Positions 31,602 through 43,184 of a stretch of DNA of 64,000 bases are shown here, piece by piece (the stretch's first letter is position 1; each line of letters starts with the position of its first letter). A program made the translations under genes and the position numbers. The notes under the pieces are model-generated. The model saw nothing but the letters and a program-made list of their open reading frames with translations. It was not told where the DNA came from and did no database searches. The DNA lies in the NCBI GenBank assembly GCA_032622095.1, contig CP136061.1, positions 260,062,077 to 260,126,076 of the forward strand. Reading direction: 5' to 3'. Source of the stretch: Siphonodentalium dalli (Eukaryota; Mollusca; Scaphopoda; Gadilida; Siphonodentaliidae).

Positions 31602-31644
31602 CATATAACTTGTCCGCACACACCACAGTAGTTCCTCATACAAC
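31602..31644 (-). pseudogene. Partial duplicate of the kringle exon 3' end
   Basis: 43 bp matching 31844-31886 with five substitutions, including the donor region. It would encode the last residues of the kringle (MRNYC.VCGQ) and lies 242 bp downstream in the intron. The true exon has CAAG|GTATAT; this copy has CAAGTTATA and so no proper donor. Confidence 0.8.
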
Positions 31645-31849
31645 ATTAACTGTTAACCATCTTTTGACGGGGACTGCTCTGGCGCAACATTGTTTTAATA
31701 ATTTTGTCTTACTTTATATAACAATTTGTATCAATTTTTCTTACATTCTTTAACAATTTTTTGTAATTGTTTCTATATTTTTTTATAATTTGTTCTCACA
31801 GTCTATAACAATGTTATAATTTTTGTTTCTTCCATTGTTTGCTATATAC

Positions 31850-31965
31850 CTTGTCCGCACACATCACAATAGTTCCTCATACAACTTGTTGTTGTGTAAC
31901 ACCATGGCCTGAGTCCGTTTCCAGGGTTACGACACGCGTTACCAGTCAGGCCGTCGAAATAGTCA
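31850..31965 (-). CDS. Exon: kringle domain, second half
   Basis: 116-nt exon, acceptor CATTGTTTACAG, donor GTATAT. It encodes GNACRNPGNGLRPWCYTTT, then CMRNYCDVC: the CRNP and PWCY signatures of kringles and the closing Cys residues. It starts in phase 2, exactly as the first kringle exon (34137) ends, and leaves in phase 1 for the ShKT exon. Kringles bind proteins, often through Lys, in secreted or surface proteins. Confidence 0.93.
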
Positions 31966-32224
31966 CTGTAAACAATGTGTTTAGAGAACAATTAAGGAAC
32001 TCATACACAGTGCTAAGACGTGTAACGCAGCATACTGGCAATCAATTAAACCATCTCGATGACTAGAAGTCACACTATTTGCTTGACATTTAGATGATTG
32101 TATTCAGGACTTGACTTAAATATGAAACGTACACGAAGCGTGATAATTATGTACCCACAATAGCATTATTATATACTATTTATAGTCCGTGTGCACTCAT
32201 GTATTTGGTTGGTATGCGACTGTG

Positions 32225-32776
32225 GCTGAAATGGTCACTGTCACCCTCTTTCGTTCAGTTTGGTACCCTGGTTGTTTTAATTTTCAGTTTGGTACCCAGG
32301 TTTTTGTAACATTTATATTTGGGTACCCAAATGTATGAAATCTCAAACAGAACGTGCTTTGTATCAAATCTGACACAGAACGTGATTTTCAGTAGTTTTC
32401 CAAATTAATTTGTTACATTTGTGAATACTTGTTTTTATATTTGATATATATTCGTCACGATGATTGAAAATAATAGCGGAGAAGAATTGTAGGCATAGGA
32501 CATATGTCCTATAGACTGTTATATTGTATCCTTAAAACAAAACTAAGGTCCGAATCTTTAATGGGTATACATAAGAACAATAACAACTGCCCTTGAATTA
32601 GACTTTAGGCAGTATTAATCTACCCAAACAATTAATTCCCAAATTAAAATACCGCTAAGTATTCCATAAAACTAGGTACTCAGATATAAATTTTATAAAA
32701 GATGGGTTCCCAACTGAAAATTTAACAAAGCTGGGTTACCCACCGGAACGAAAGGGGTGACAGTGACCAATTCAGC
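32225..32776. mobile_element. Mutator-like non-autonomous element, 9-bp target duplication
   Basis: 552 bp with terminal inverted repeats of about 110 bp (outer end GCTGAAATGGTCACTG, inner parts with TTTCAGTTTGG and GGTACCC blocks). It is flanked by identical 9-bp GCGACTGTG at 32216-32224 and 32777-32785. Long inverted repeats with a 9-bp duplication are typical of Mutator-like elements. No transposase ORF. Confidence 0.78.
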
Positions 32777-33119
32777 GCGACTGTGAACTCTGAGTCAAAC
32801 AGAAAGGCAAAGTTAAGCCCCCTTCGCGTATTCATAATGTATAGTAATCTTACATTTTATTGTCGTATGTTGTTGAATACAATTCATTCTATTTGATCTG
32901 GCCAATTTCCAAAATGAAAACTTACAGTTTTGGTTATCGGAATAATGTAGAATGAATTGTAAGACTCCCAGTCAGACCGGTGTAGGAAGGGGAATATGTA
33001 GTGGGAAAATGCCAACTTATGTGCCAGGTATGAAATTTCCAACTGTTGGACATTTTGACCTGTCACCAAGTCTTTGGACTGACATCTCACCATTGAAACA
33101 GTTGGGTGTTTCACAGAGA

Positions 33120-33990
33120 GTATTATTACATGGTCCGACCCTTATTCTATTCATTAAACCCATTATAAAATAATGATATGCAACGGTCATTGCGCAACAA
33201 GAAATAGTGCCAGGTGTGACCAAATGTAATATTGTTACGCAAACGTGATTCGGATCGGGGACGAGAAATGAAGAAGAGTCAGTGTCTGTGACTGGTATTG
33301 ATATAGTTTTATTTCATTAAGTTTACGCCATTAAATACGTCACGGGGTCTTATTTCTCTGGGAAAACAACGCATAGTTACGCGAAACGTCATCTCACGCC
33401 TTATAGAAGCCGTTATTAGTTTATAGAAGCCGCTGTTGGTTTCACGTCCCATTTATTGATTTAGCCCTTTACCCAACAGAACGGCCCTGTGCCAATGCAT
33501 TCTCTTATATATGCGAGTCGACCATAGGTCGCCTCGCATATATAAGAGAATGCATTGGCTTAACACATATTAATTGTTAAAAAATGTAAGAATTTTTTTT
33601 AGGCCAATGCATTCTCTTATATATGCGAGGCGACCTATGGTCGACTCGCATATATAAGAGAATGCATTGGCACAGGGCATAACTGTAACTATCACAATGT
33701 GGTCAATGAGCTGGTTCCAATGATATCCATATTTGTATGGTTCTATTGAGACAGAGCCAAGATAATTTAGGCTGTTGCAGCATTATTTGGCCGGTTTTGG
33801 CCGGTTTGTTGGGTAAAGGGTTAAGTATGTTTATGGAGGTTTTGGATCAAGTAATAAATAGCGAAATTTACAAAACTCGTCCAGTAAATTATGTCTGAAC
33901 CTCACAAAAGGTTCGGTCCAGACCCAGTTTACTGGACTCGTTTTGTTAAATGTCGTTATGAACTGAGGACTATTTGTACATCCTCTATAA
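33120..33990. repeat. Dispersed repeat R4, copy 1 (hosting a piggyBac-like insertion)
   Basis: Matches the reverse complement of 45775-46335 in several ordered blocks: TTCATTAAACCCATT, GAAATAGTGCCAGGTG, CGAAACGTCATC, CTTATAGAAGCCG and CGTCCCATTT. It ends in the CAAAACTCGTCCAGTAAATTA foldback (33850-33975). The piggyBac-like element at 33465-33820 is inserted in it. Confidence 0.7.
33465..33820 (-). mobile_element. piggyBac-like non-autonomous element 2
   Basis: 356 bp, same terminal repeats as the element at 10243 but in opposite orientation: CCCTTTACCCAACA / TGTTGGGTAAAGGG. Right flank TTAA (33821-33824), left flank TTAG (33461-33464), a TTAA that lost one base. The inverted paralog at 45980-45983 shows the unoccupied TTAA. 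It carries two copies of the 69-bp palindromic module (33491-33559, 33603-33671), against one in element 1. Confidence 0.88.
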
Positions 33991-34136
33991 ATATATATAT
34001 CCGTACATAGTTAACAACACCATTATGGTTCAGTTCAGAAACATTCAATACATATTATTATATAGACCATGTATGAATATTGTACACAATTGAGATGGTT
34101 TATCATGTTCTCATGTTCTATGTTGGTCAGACTCAC

Positions 34137-34269
34137 CTAGCGGCTAATGGATTGTGACGACAATGTGTTACCTTGTACCAAGGTAGACATTGTTCGTTGT
34201 CAACGGTGACACTGTAGTCTCCCCTGTATGTAGCGCCCTTATCCGCTACGGAGTAACAATAATCATCAG
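34137..34269 (-). CDS. Exon: kringle domain, first half
   Basis: 133-nt exon, acceptor TTTCCTTGCAG, donor GTGAGT at 34131-34136. It encodes DDYCYSVADKGATYRGDYSV, then QCLPWYKVTHCRHNP. The YRG, the C..W and the Cys spacing are kringle hallmarks. Enters in phase 1 from the CUB exon at 37929 and leaves in phase 2 to the exon at 31850. A kringle intron at this internal position is common in vertebrate kringles too. Confidence 0.93.
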
Positions 34270-34548
34270 CTGCAAGGAAATAATTTATTAAAAAATAATT
34301 GATTATTTATATACATATCAATAACTGACTGGTGTGCCAGCAGTTATTCTAAACATAACATTGCCATAACACATTGGTGGACTAAATGATCATCGGCAAA
34401 TAATAATCAATTATCACGAATTTTCTATTTGTCATTTGTCAATTTCATCGCGGGTTCTGTACAAACCATTGTGTTCTGGGAAAATGTTACCTATACAGTT
34501 GTGGACTAATGTTACGACTGACTAACTTCGGTTCCTTTGTGAACCAGA

Positions 34549-35086
34549 CAAGTGTGATCGCCTGCAAAAAGTGCTAAATGCTGCGGCGCGAGTTGTATCA
34601 TACACTCCTCGGCATGAACATATAACTCCAGTTCTCCAGCAATTACACTGGCTGCCAGTGGAGTATCGAATCATGTTCAAAATTATTTTGCTTGTATTCA
34701 AATCTCGTAATAACATGTCACCATTGTATATACAGGATATGATCAAAGACAGAAATGTGTGTACATATGGATTACGATCTGATAGTAGTATGCTTTTGTA
34801 CATTCCTTTCAACAAACAGAAAACGTTTGGCGATAGGGCATTTTCATTTGCAGGTCCACATATATGGAATAGCATTCCACCTCACTTGAAAATATTCACT
34901 GATTTAAATAAGTTTAAGACCGGCCTTAAAACATATTTCTTTGATGTAGCATTTAATTCCTAGATATATGTGCATGTACATGTATTATGCTGATTAGGCA
35001 ATGAGCTCGATGTAATGTAAAGCGCCGTTGAATATGTACTCATAATATTGAGCGCAATACAAATTAATTATTGTATTGTATTGTTC
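34549..35086 (+). mobile_element. 5'-truncated CR1/L2-like LINE copy
   Basis: Encodes the last 130 residues of the LINE ORF2 found at 39386-42583 (HITPVL.QLHWLPVEYRI, RAFSFAGPH, LKTY), with about four substitutions from it, then the same 3' UTR and ATTGT tail. It lies in opposite orientation and 5' truncation is typical of target-primed reverse transcription. The very low divergence means the family moved recently. Confidence 0.9.
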
Positions 35087-35120
35087 TAATTGTGCGAAAA
35101 CCGGTTTAATCATTGATATT

Positions 35121-35561
35121 TTACACTAAATTGAGACAACTAGGGTGTCTTCGAGGCTTCCACTTCAATGGTACGGAGTAGTCGGCTCTGACTTCGTTCG
35201 ACTCAGTGTTGGTGTTGAAACTGATAGTGCTGTTACTATCAAAACACAGACACATTTCCTGACAAAGGAGGATACATGTACACGTGTTAGAATAATTATC
35301 AAGAGCTTCGATGTCAACCAGTAGTGACAATAATATCAACAACAACAGCGTAGCAGCTATTATAATGTTAACAGTGTTGTCCGTTTTTTCACATGACCTG
35401 TTCAAATCCAGTTGACAGTGTTCTGATTGTTTCAAAGCACATACATGTACTATTACACGAGAGGATATGCAGTACGCACCAGAGTAATTCACAAGAGCTT
35501 CAATGTCAACCTCAGCAACACAGTAAAAATGAACTGACACCGCCCAGTGACGGATGCTCAC
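35121..35561 (-). other. 146-codon ORF with a hydrophobic segment (unassigned)
   Basis: Same strand as the mosaic gene, within its intron. It contains a likely membrane span (NIIIAATLLLLILLSLLV, about residues 65-82) and two diverged copies of VDIEALxNYS, showing an internal duplication. A GTGTCAG acceptor-like site inside the ORF would fit the phase leaving the CUB exon, so an alternative membrane-anchored end is conceivable, but the site is weak and no poly(A) signal is clear. Confidence 0.2.
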
Positions 35562-37928
35562 ATATCAATACAATTCCAACTTACAAGTACAACTATTATA
35601 TTTACACGGAGCGATTGATCCCATTTTCATCAATGTCATTGAAACGTTCGCCATTCGCTGTGTTATCGCCCAGTTATTACGACAATCGACTGACAGGGAG
35701 TCCACTATTGGTTGGATGTTCTTATCAAACAATCTTTGGCTGACTCATTGATATGGGTACTAAGTGTCGTAATACTAGTATACACACGTTGATGCACAAT
35801 GCTATCAAATTTAATCGAACAATGTATGACTATACGAGAACGTTGTCGACAAGTCAGCATGCACAGTTATTACGGGGATATGCTGTAGTCTTGAAGGTTT
35901 CAATCCCAACTAACTGCAACAGATATAGTGTCTTAATGTACGCATTCACCAGTAAAAACAAAAACTGTGTTTACAAGTGATTGGACAATTTCACGTCTTC
36001 GTGTTACCAAAAAGTATGCCATTAAGATGTTTTACTTTTACATGTACAAAAGATTTAGTTTTCACTGTTATACATGTAGTTTTGTTCCTTTATGTCTTAA
36101 AATACCATGCCTGATTGATTTGCGCGGTATGACACCGTTAAAATAACGGGCATTTTTCGAAAAGTGCATATAAGACGCACATGTAAGATAATGCACTGGC
36201 ACATGATCTTTTTGCTTCACAAGCGCAACTCCATCTTGAAAGGATTAAACATATTACGACATTGACATGAATAACAGGAACCCTCCGTCTTTATATTTAG
36301 TTATGGTTTAGCGCCGTGTTATCACCTAGGCCATATCAGGACTGATGCCGAGTGTTGTGTTTGGAACTGTATACTTGGAAGCACTTCATCGGAGAACTAT
36401 ATCTAGTAATCAGAACACAAAAAGTGCTGACTCAACACCATGCAATGTTGGATATTTTGAGTAAAAGTCTGTATTGTATTTAAAAACACTGTGTGACGCG
36501 TTTCGAACTAATATTTCGGTGCTCTGGCAGTGTTTGACACCGCTGTTGCATATCTGAACTCATACTTTAATCGTTACTCTTCTGTCGACGATAGGCTTTG
36601 CTTCGCAAGTTACAAGGGTGTGGAATGAGTACAGAACGCAACTCGTATCGTAATACAGAATATTTTATCGATTTCGTTAACTTTGACGAAATATATCCTG
36701 ACGCCCTCCGCAAATCATTCCATACATTTTCGCGATTAAGATACGCGTTATGTTCTGTTCAGGCAAAACATGTCTTCATTTAGTGGACAATCCCAAGCCC
36801 GCGTGCCACGCGTGGTCGGATTGTCCATTTATTAACGACCATTTTAGGTACCGATTGTCTATTTATAAGTGGACAAACTTATGCGCATTAGGTGGTTCTG
36901 TTCATATGTTATTGCGATTCACCAATGTACAACGTGATTGTGACAGAAGTTGCATAAATGTACAAAGGGGCCCCACTCCCGATACAAGGTTGGATTACTA
37001 TACTTGTGATCAAGATGACAGAGTATTTACAATTGTGGTGTATTATATAGGCCGAAGAAAGAAACGAAGCTATTGTAAGAGTGTGTACGTTGAAGTATCC
37101 TGTTGTGTGTTAATTGCCAACCGCCCCTCTGGGTGTGTATGCTATGAGAACGGTCCTGGCGTCTTGTCTGTTGCTATACTATATGAATGTATATATTATC
37201 GGCCATTAATCCTGAATAAAACATGTTGTCGCAGATTATATGTAAAACTGAACAATGCGCATTGTCTTTGAAAGATTACGACAATCTCCCAAAAGTAGGT
37301 CGGCTCGGTGACAACAACTATGATAACTGGGCATTTTATGGAAAAAAATCACCCAAATTTGTGTTTGACATCACGAGGTGATAGTTTGTTGATCTGGATA
37401 TCATGCCAAGTGAGTGAGGGCCCACGGTTGCCATGGCAATTTCTGATAAAACATGGCCGCCAAAAATGCCAAAAAACGTGCTTTGAATGGGTGTGAAACG
37501 ATTCATCTTCACAATGATGGACAAGTTTTAGCAGGAGGTAATGAATAACAACGTTATTGTGACAATGGGGACTTGTTTCGAGTTATCAGTGTATACAAAT
37601 TACTGCTGGTGGTAAAAAATGATGGATATACTGTTGCACATAAACGAAAACTGGTAACCAAAATAATTGTTATTGTCGTTGTTTTTACAATGTATCGATT
37701 AGGATTTTTTCCTAGAACCGTCATTCTATAAGAGATCCCGTGTATGCACAACGTGAAGTAATTATATTTAAGAATAGTGCATGAGTAAATTCTACAACTT
37801 ATTAATAGCAATTGTTCCAAGTTGATATTCGGGCAAATTATGTGTGTCCTGTTTACAGTAAATTGTTTGCCTCTGCGCGTCATATACATGACTATATGTA
37901 TATGTGTTATATATAAACTTATGCTTAC
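35562..37928. other. Intron sequence without recognised genes
   Basis: Holds a diverged 69-bp-module fragment ending AAAGGATTAA (36165-36245) and a Cys-rich 173-codon plus-strand ORF (36750-37271) with no recognisable domain, probably chance. Confidence 0.4.
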
Positions 37929-38050
37929 GAAGAATTAATTCGGCCGTTGCTTTGAAGCCTTTTTTGGTTGTCGAATTGTCGGACCTCATGATGACCATCA
38001 AAGTTTCGAAATTCGTTATAACTGCTTGTTTGAATTCACTGCCACAGTAC
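37929..38050 (-). CDS. Exon: CUB domain, third part
   Basis: 122-nt exon, acceptor TTATTGTTTCCATCAG, donor GTAAGC. It encodes YCGSEFKQAVITNFETLMV, then SDNSTTKKGFKATAELI: the CG, the buried hydrophobics and the S(D)xS...GF motif that closes CUB domains. It starts with one base completing the Arg codon left open by 46408-46529, and leaves in phase 1 for the kringle. The 8.4-kb intron before it contains the LINE. Confidence 0.92.
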
Positions 38051-38979
38051 CTGATGGAAACAATAAAGACCAGAGTATTTATGAGAAACATATGCCAAAC
38101 ACGGAACTAATTGCAACAGGATTGGAATAAGTACATAAACCATTCATAAACAACATACTGAACATCAACACAGATCGGAAAATAGTGAAATTTGTGAATT
38201 TCTTGATATAAATTTGGGAACATTTTGTCAAATCATCAAATTATGGATTATCAGGGATGTACAACACATATTCAAATTAACAAGGAACGTGAGGTCGACA
38301 AAATCGAAATGAAATCGGAAGGACGTGAATTTGATTGTTTTATATACATAATTGAAAACACATAAATTGATGATTTTACCAAATTTTCCTAAACTTATAT
38401 CACGAAATTCACCAATTTCCCTTTTGTTGATTTCTGTTTTTTAATGGTTTATGGAGGGTTAATGTACATATTCCAGCAAAAAAGTAATATGTCACAAGAT
38501 ATGGGAAAAAACATACATGTACTGGACTAATAGACAGACGCTTAAATAAGTCAGCATGGGGAAAAAACAATATAATCGAAGCAGTAGCATAAAGTATTCC
38601 ATTGCAGGATGCTATATTATGGGTTGTAACTTGATTTCATGCTGCTCATTTGTAGAATTGCTTTGTCGATATGTTCAAAACCCAGCCTAAGAAGGAAAAA
38701 CATTTGTTGAACATCCATAATTAAATTTGGTGTTGTGACTCGGGGTACCCCGGTGGATGTCATAACAGGTTTAATTTTGATTATAAAACATTAAATTTAG
38801 TTTAAATGGATCAAGGAGTTCAATCTAAAAATCCATCAACACCGAAATCATGAGAGGCGAGGATTAGCAAATGATAAGAACCTTTATGTCGTAAACAACT
38901 TGGCGGCCATTCTAACCAAATTTCAGTTAGTGGAGGGTTCCGCAGTGTTGAGTGTGTTGCTTGTTGCATAGTATTTCGG

Positions 38980-39165
38980 TAATGTTTGTTTACATAGCAC
39001 ACAGTACTAGTACTTACATCACTGTAACATGACAATAGCATGCAATTCATGTGATATTTATTATTGGAATAATAACATAATTTGTCTATAAATTAACAAT
39101 AGTTTTGTTTATGGCAGTTTTAACGGATCTGACTATTTTAACATCAAAACCCAATGCCAAAACTT
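38980..39165. repeat. Dispersed repeat family R1, copy 3
   Basis: Third copy, same orientation: TTTGTTTACATAGCA, ATGACAATAGCATGCAATTC, and the GACTATTTTAACATC end. It lies directly downstream of the LINE 3' end. Confidence 0.55.
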
Positions 39166-39252
39166 ACTACCCCGCTGGACAAAACAGGTATCCATTGGCA
39201 CCACTGTGTATTTGCCGGGTCGGGTTTTGGCCCCGAGTGAATTAAAGTGTCA

Positions 39253-42200
39253 TTAAAATACAATACAATACAATACAATAATTAATTTGTATAGCGCTCA
39301 ATATTATGAGTACATATTCAACGGCGCTTTACATTACATCGAGCTCATTGCCTAATCAGCATAATACATGTACATGCACATATATCTAGGAATTAAATGC
39401 TACATCAAAGAGATATGTTTTGAGGCCGGTCTTAAACTTATTTAAATCAGTGAATATTTTTAAGTGAGGTGGAATGCTATTCCAAAGATGTGGACCTGCA
39501 AATGAAAATGCCCTATCGCCAAACGTTTTCTGTTTGTTGAAAGGAATGTACAAAAGCATACTACTATCAGATCGTAATCCATATGTACACACATTTCTGT
39601 CTTTGATCATATCCTGTATATACAATGGTGACATGTTATTACGAGATTTGAATACAAGCAAAATAATTTTGAACATGATTCGATACTCCACTGGCAGCCA
39701 GTGTAATTGCTTGAGAACTGGAGTTATATGTTCATGCCGTTGAGTGTATGATACAACTCGCGCCGCAGCGTTTAGCACTTTTTGCAGGCGATCACACTGG
39801 TAATCCGGTAGTCGTCCATACAGTAAAGAATTACAGTAATCTAAGTGTGACGTGACAAAAGCATGGACCAATGTCTTAGTTGAGTCTACATCGAGGTATT
39901 GTCTAATTTGTCGGATTTTGTATAAACCTCTGAACGCCTTCTTACACATATTAGAGATATGGTTATCCATTGTCATGTTTGTGTCAAAATACGATCCCAG
40001 GTTGCGAACAGTGTCCGTTGTTGGTATGTCGGCGTCTCCCACATGAATTGAACTGATGTTGACTTTCTGATGTTGTTGTCGAGAGCCAATGATTATGAAT
40101 TCAGTCTTATCGTCATTTATCATGAGTCGGTTGGTAATCATCCACGCTCTAATGTCCATAATACAGTTCTCCACAATTTGACGTGCTTTAGTTTCGCCTC
40201 TCTCTGTCGGTCGAAATGAAAAGTAGATTTGGGTATCATCTGCATAGCCGTGAACATTGGGGAGGTGACTTTCGACAACTGAGAATAATTTCGAAATGTA
40301 GAATAAGAACAGCACGGGTCCAAGACAACATCCTTGTGGAACTCCGCACTCGATGGGGAAATTTGTAGACTTTGAGCCATTAATGGATATTTGCTGTGAT
40401 CGGTTCGTGAGGTAAGATTTCAACCAGATAGCTGCAGTGCCGCGAACACCAAAGTCAGATTGTAGAGTATCTAGAAGAATATCATGGCGGACGGTGTCGA
40501 AAGCAGCGCTCAAATCTAGTAGCGCAAGCAGAGTGACCTTTCTTGTTTCCATGCTGCAGAAAATATCATTTTAGACTTTAAGCAGCGCGGTTTCAGTTGA
40601 TTGGTGTTGACGGAAAGCAGAAGTGTTTATTGGAAGAGGTGCATGTTGTTCGCTGTGCCGAATGAGTTGGTCTATCACTGCCTTTTCACACAATTTAGAA
40701 ATGTAGGATAGGTTGCTGACGGGTCGGAAGTTCTTGAAAACAAGGTCAGCACCGGATATCTTGAGAAGAGGGTGAACTATGGCTGTTTTCCAGCTACTGG
40801 GAACATGTCCTTGGCTTAATGATAGGTTTATCAACTGGGTGATGATAGGTATCAGGGAGTCACATTTCTTGAGTAGCGTTGTTGGTATAGGATCGAGTTC
40901 ACAAGATGCATTTGAAGAGCGTTTGATGATTTTAACGACGTCGTCAAGGTCGAGATCGTCGAATGTTGTGAACGTTTCCGTGGCTTCCTCTTTGTCGACA
41001 CAAGGCGCTTTCACGGTGATATTGTCAATCTTCTTTTGGATAAGCTCTATCTTTTCAGAAAAGAATTCACCAAACTGCTCCGCCAATTGTCCTGCGTCAT
41101 CATGTGGTGGTAGTGTCTCATTCGGTTTCTCCTCACACATCTTTTTCACAACTTTGAAAAGTTGCCTGGTGTCACCTTCGCACTTGTTGATCGAGTCGGT
41201 GTAGTGTGACTTCCGGGCTTCCTTTAGTTGATTGGAGAACTTGTTTCGGGCATCACAGTACGATCTTTCATGTTCTGCAGACGTGCCTCGGGTCCTCTCC
41301 TTTTTTCTCCGGTCGGCTTTGAGTACTTTCAGGTTGTCGTTGAACCAGGGTAGCGTTGGACGCACGACTATTGTTTTGGTCTTAGTTGGTGCATGTTGGT
41401 CTAGCAGCTGGGATAACGTGTTGTTGTAACAAGACACAAGTCCATTTAAATCAGTCCATTGTTGTTTATGCAGATCTGATTCTTTGATGTCACTGTCGAA
41501 TTTCTCAATATTGATGTTGTTAATTTTGCGGAAAGTCACAGTTTTCTTTGTCAACTTCGGTCTGAGGGTGCTGATTGTGCAGTCCACAAAGGAATGATCT
41601 GAGAGTTTAGTTGTCACGGTTGGTGGGGTTATGGAAAAGTCGTCTGAACATCTAGTGATGATGAGGTCTAGAATATGTTCAGATTCATGTGTAGTAGTTG
41701 TGACGTGTTGTGTCAGTCCATACGAATCTAGGAGTTTGTCAAAGTTTCGAACAGTAGCGTCGTTAACATCGTCGACATGAATGTTGAAGTCACCGCAGAT
41801 GATGAGTTTTTCTGGACACACAACCAACGATTCAAGATATTCTTTGAATTCCTTCAAGAAGGTGCAGGTTGTGACTGGATGGTTGTCAGAAAACGGAGGA
41901 CGATATAGGCAAACGGCACGCAGAACATCGTTGTGTAGTTTAAGTTTCCACTCGAGGAATTCAAACGAGGATTTTTCCCCGCTGGTTGATGACATCAGTT
42001 TTATGTTTTCTCTACACATCAAAGCAACACCACCGCCAGTTCTGTCGGATGGTCTTGGAGCACTTTTGAAAATATATCCATCACAGCAAAGAGACGAGAT
42101 TGTCACAGTATCATTATCGTTTAGCCAGGTCTCTGTAACCATGCAAATGTCTATGCTGTTGTTGACTACATGCTCTAGAAAGTTAGGCACTTTTTTCCTC

Positions 42201-42600
42201 AGAGATCTTGAATTTACAGTTGAGAAGTTGATATTTTTGGAAACCACATGTAGCTGATCATGTGTAAGTTGGTCATCATCGGTAGTAGATAGTGGATAAG
42301 TCAAGTCTTTGTTGAGGTTTCTCAGGTTGTTAATATTTACACCTCTATAGCTGTTGTAGTTATGGGTGTATTGTCTGCATTGGGGTGCAACCGTCTTGAT
42401 ATGGTACACCGTATCACACTTTTTAGTGTGAATACATAGATCAGGTTTCAACAACCTTTCCTTCATCAGTGCCTTGATAACACATACTCTAGGCTGATGA
42501 TATGTGTGGTCCATTGTTTGGTTGATGGCGTGAAGTTCGAAAGAACTTAATCGGTTTCCCCAAATAAACATCCATATATTCAAAATACATGTTTTTGGAG
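39253..42600 (-). mobile_element. CR1/L2-group LINE, near full length
   Basis: Non-LTR retrotransposon on the same strand as the host gene, lying in the CUB intron. It has one long ORF2-type frame, a 3' UTR shared with the copy at 34549, and an ATTGT-repeat 3' end (AATAC on the plus strand, 39257-39280), not a poly(A) tail. No ORF1 is recognised. The 5' boundary is unclear: a 45-bp tandem array begins at about 42655. Confidence 0.88.
39386..42583 (-). pseudogene. LINE ORF2: AP-endonuclease + reverse transcriptase, one stop
   Basis: 1065-codon frame broken only by TAA at 40571-40573; the two open parts are 670 and 388 codons and are in the same frame. Endonuclease signatures: NSRSLRKKV (about residue 118), TETWL, GDFNIHVDD and SDHSF. 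Reverse transcriptase signatures: FRPVSNLSYISKL, LDLSAAFDTV, GVPQGCCLGP, and YADDTQ (about residue 780). The C-terminal block HITPVLKQLHWLPVEYRI is typical of CR1/L2-like elements. The stop falls between TALLKV and NDIFCS, in the middle of the reverse transcriptase domain, so this copy should be inactive. Otherwise no frameshift was seen, implying a young copy. Confidence 0.9.
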
Positions 42601-42654
42601 CAGATTTAGGTAGAACATTTTGGACGCCATCGTGGAATTTAATTTCTTTGTTTA

Positions 42655-42892
42655 ATTTTTACTCATATTTATTAGTTATGTGGATGGAGTTATCATTAAA
42701 CCTCACATCCTTATATTGGTTATGTAGATGGAGTTATCATTAAACCTCACATCCTTATATTGGTTATGTAGATGGAGTTAGCATTAGACCTCACATCTTT
42801 ATGGTTATGTGGATGGAGTTATCATTAAATCTCACATCCTTATATTTGTTAGGTTATGTAGATGGAGTCATCATTAAACCTCACATCAGTGT
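42655..42892. repeat. Tandem array, about 45-55-bp unit, 5 copies
   Basis: Unit GGTTATGTAGATGGAGTTATC, ATTAAACCTCACATCC, TTATATT. It lies next to the 5' side of the LINE and may be part of its 5' region or of the target. Confidence 0.85.
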
Positions 42893-42894
42893 GT

Positions 42895-43184
42895 TGGGGT
42901 TTTTGGCCTTGACTTGGGACCTTTGGTTTTGAACGCAGTTCACCTCACAATGCGAGTACACCTAACACACAAATTTCTTATGTAGTCGTGTTTTCACCAG
43001 AGTTTTTCTCGGATAAGGTGAGTTTGAAGCCTGTTTACATTTCGAAATGTTGTCAGTTTTATATCGTCTGCAGCGGAAATCGGCATGTTGAAGCAAAAGT
43101 TACAAGGCATTGCATGATTTCGGCATTGTTGAACAGAAGAGAAATACAGAATACAAATTAGTATCAAATAAAACAGATATAAAT
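42895..43184. other. Non-coding spacer
   Basis: No feature recognised. Confidence 0.4.

Noticed and set aside
36750-37271. 173-codon Cys-rich plus-strand ORF
   Set aside because: No Cys spacing of a known domain, no signal peptide, and located in an intron with repeat fragments; chance is likely.
40779-42257. Plus-strand ORFs of 60-158 codons opposite the LINE
   Set aside because: Antisense shadows of the endonuclease and reverse transcriptase frame.
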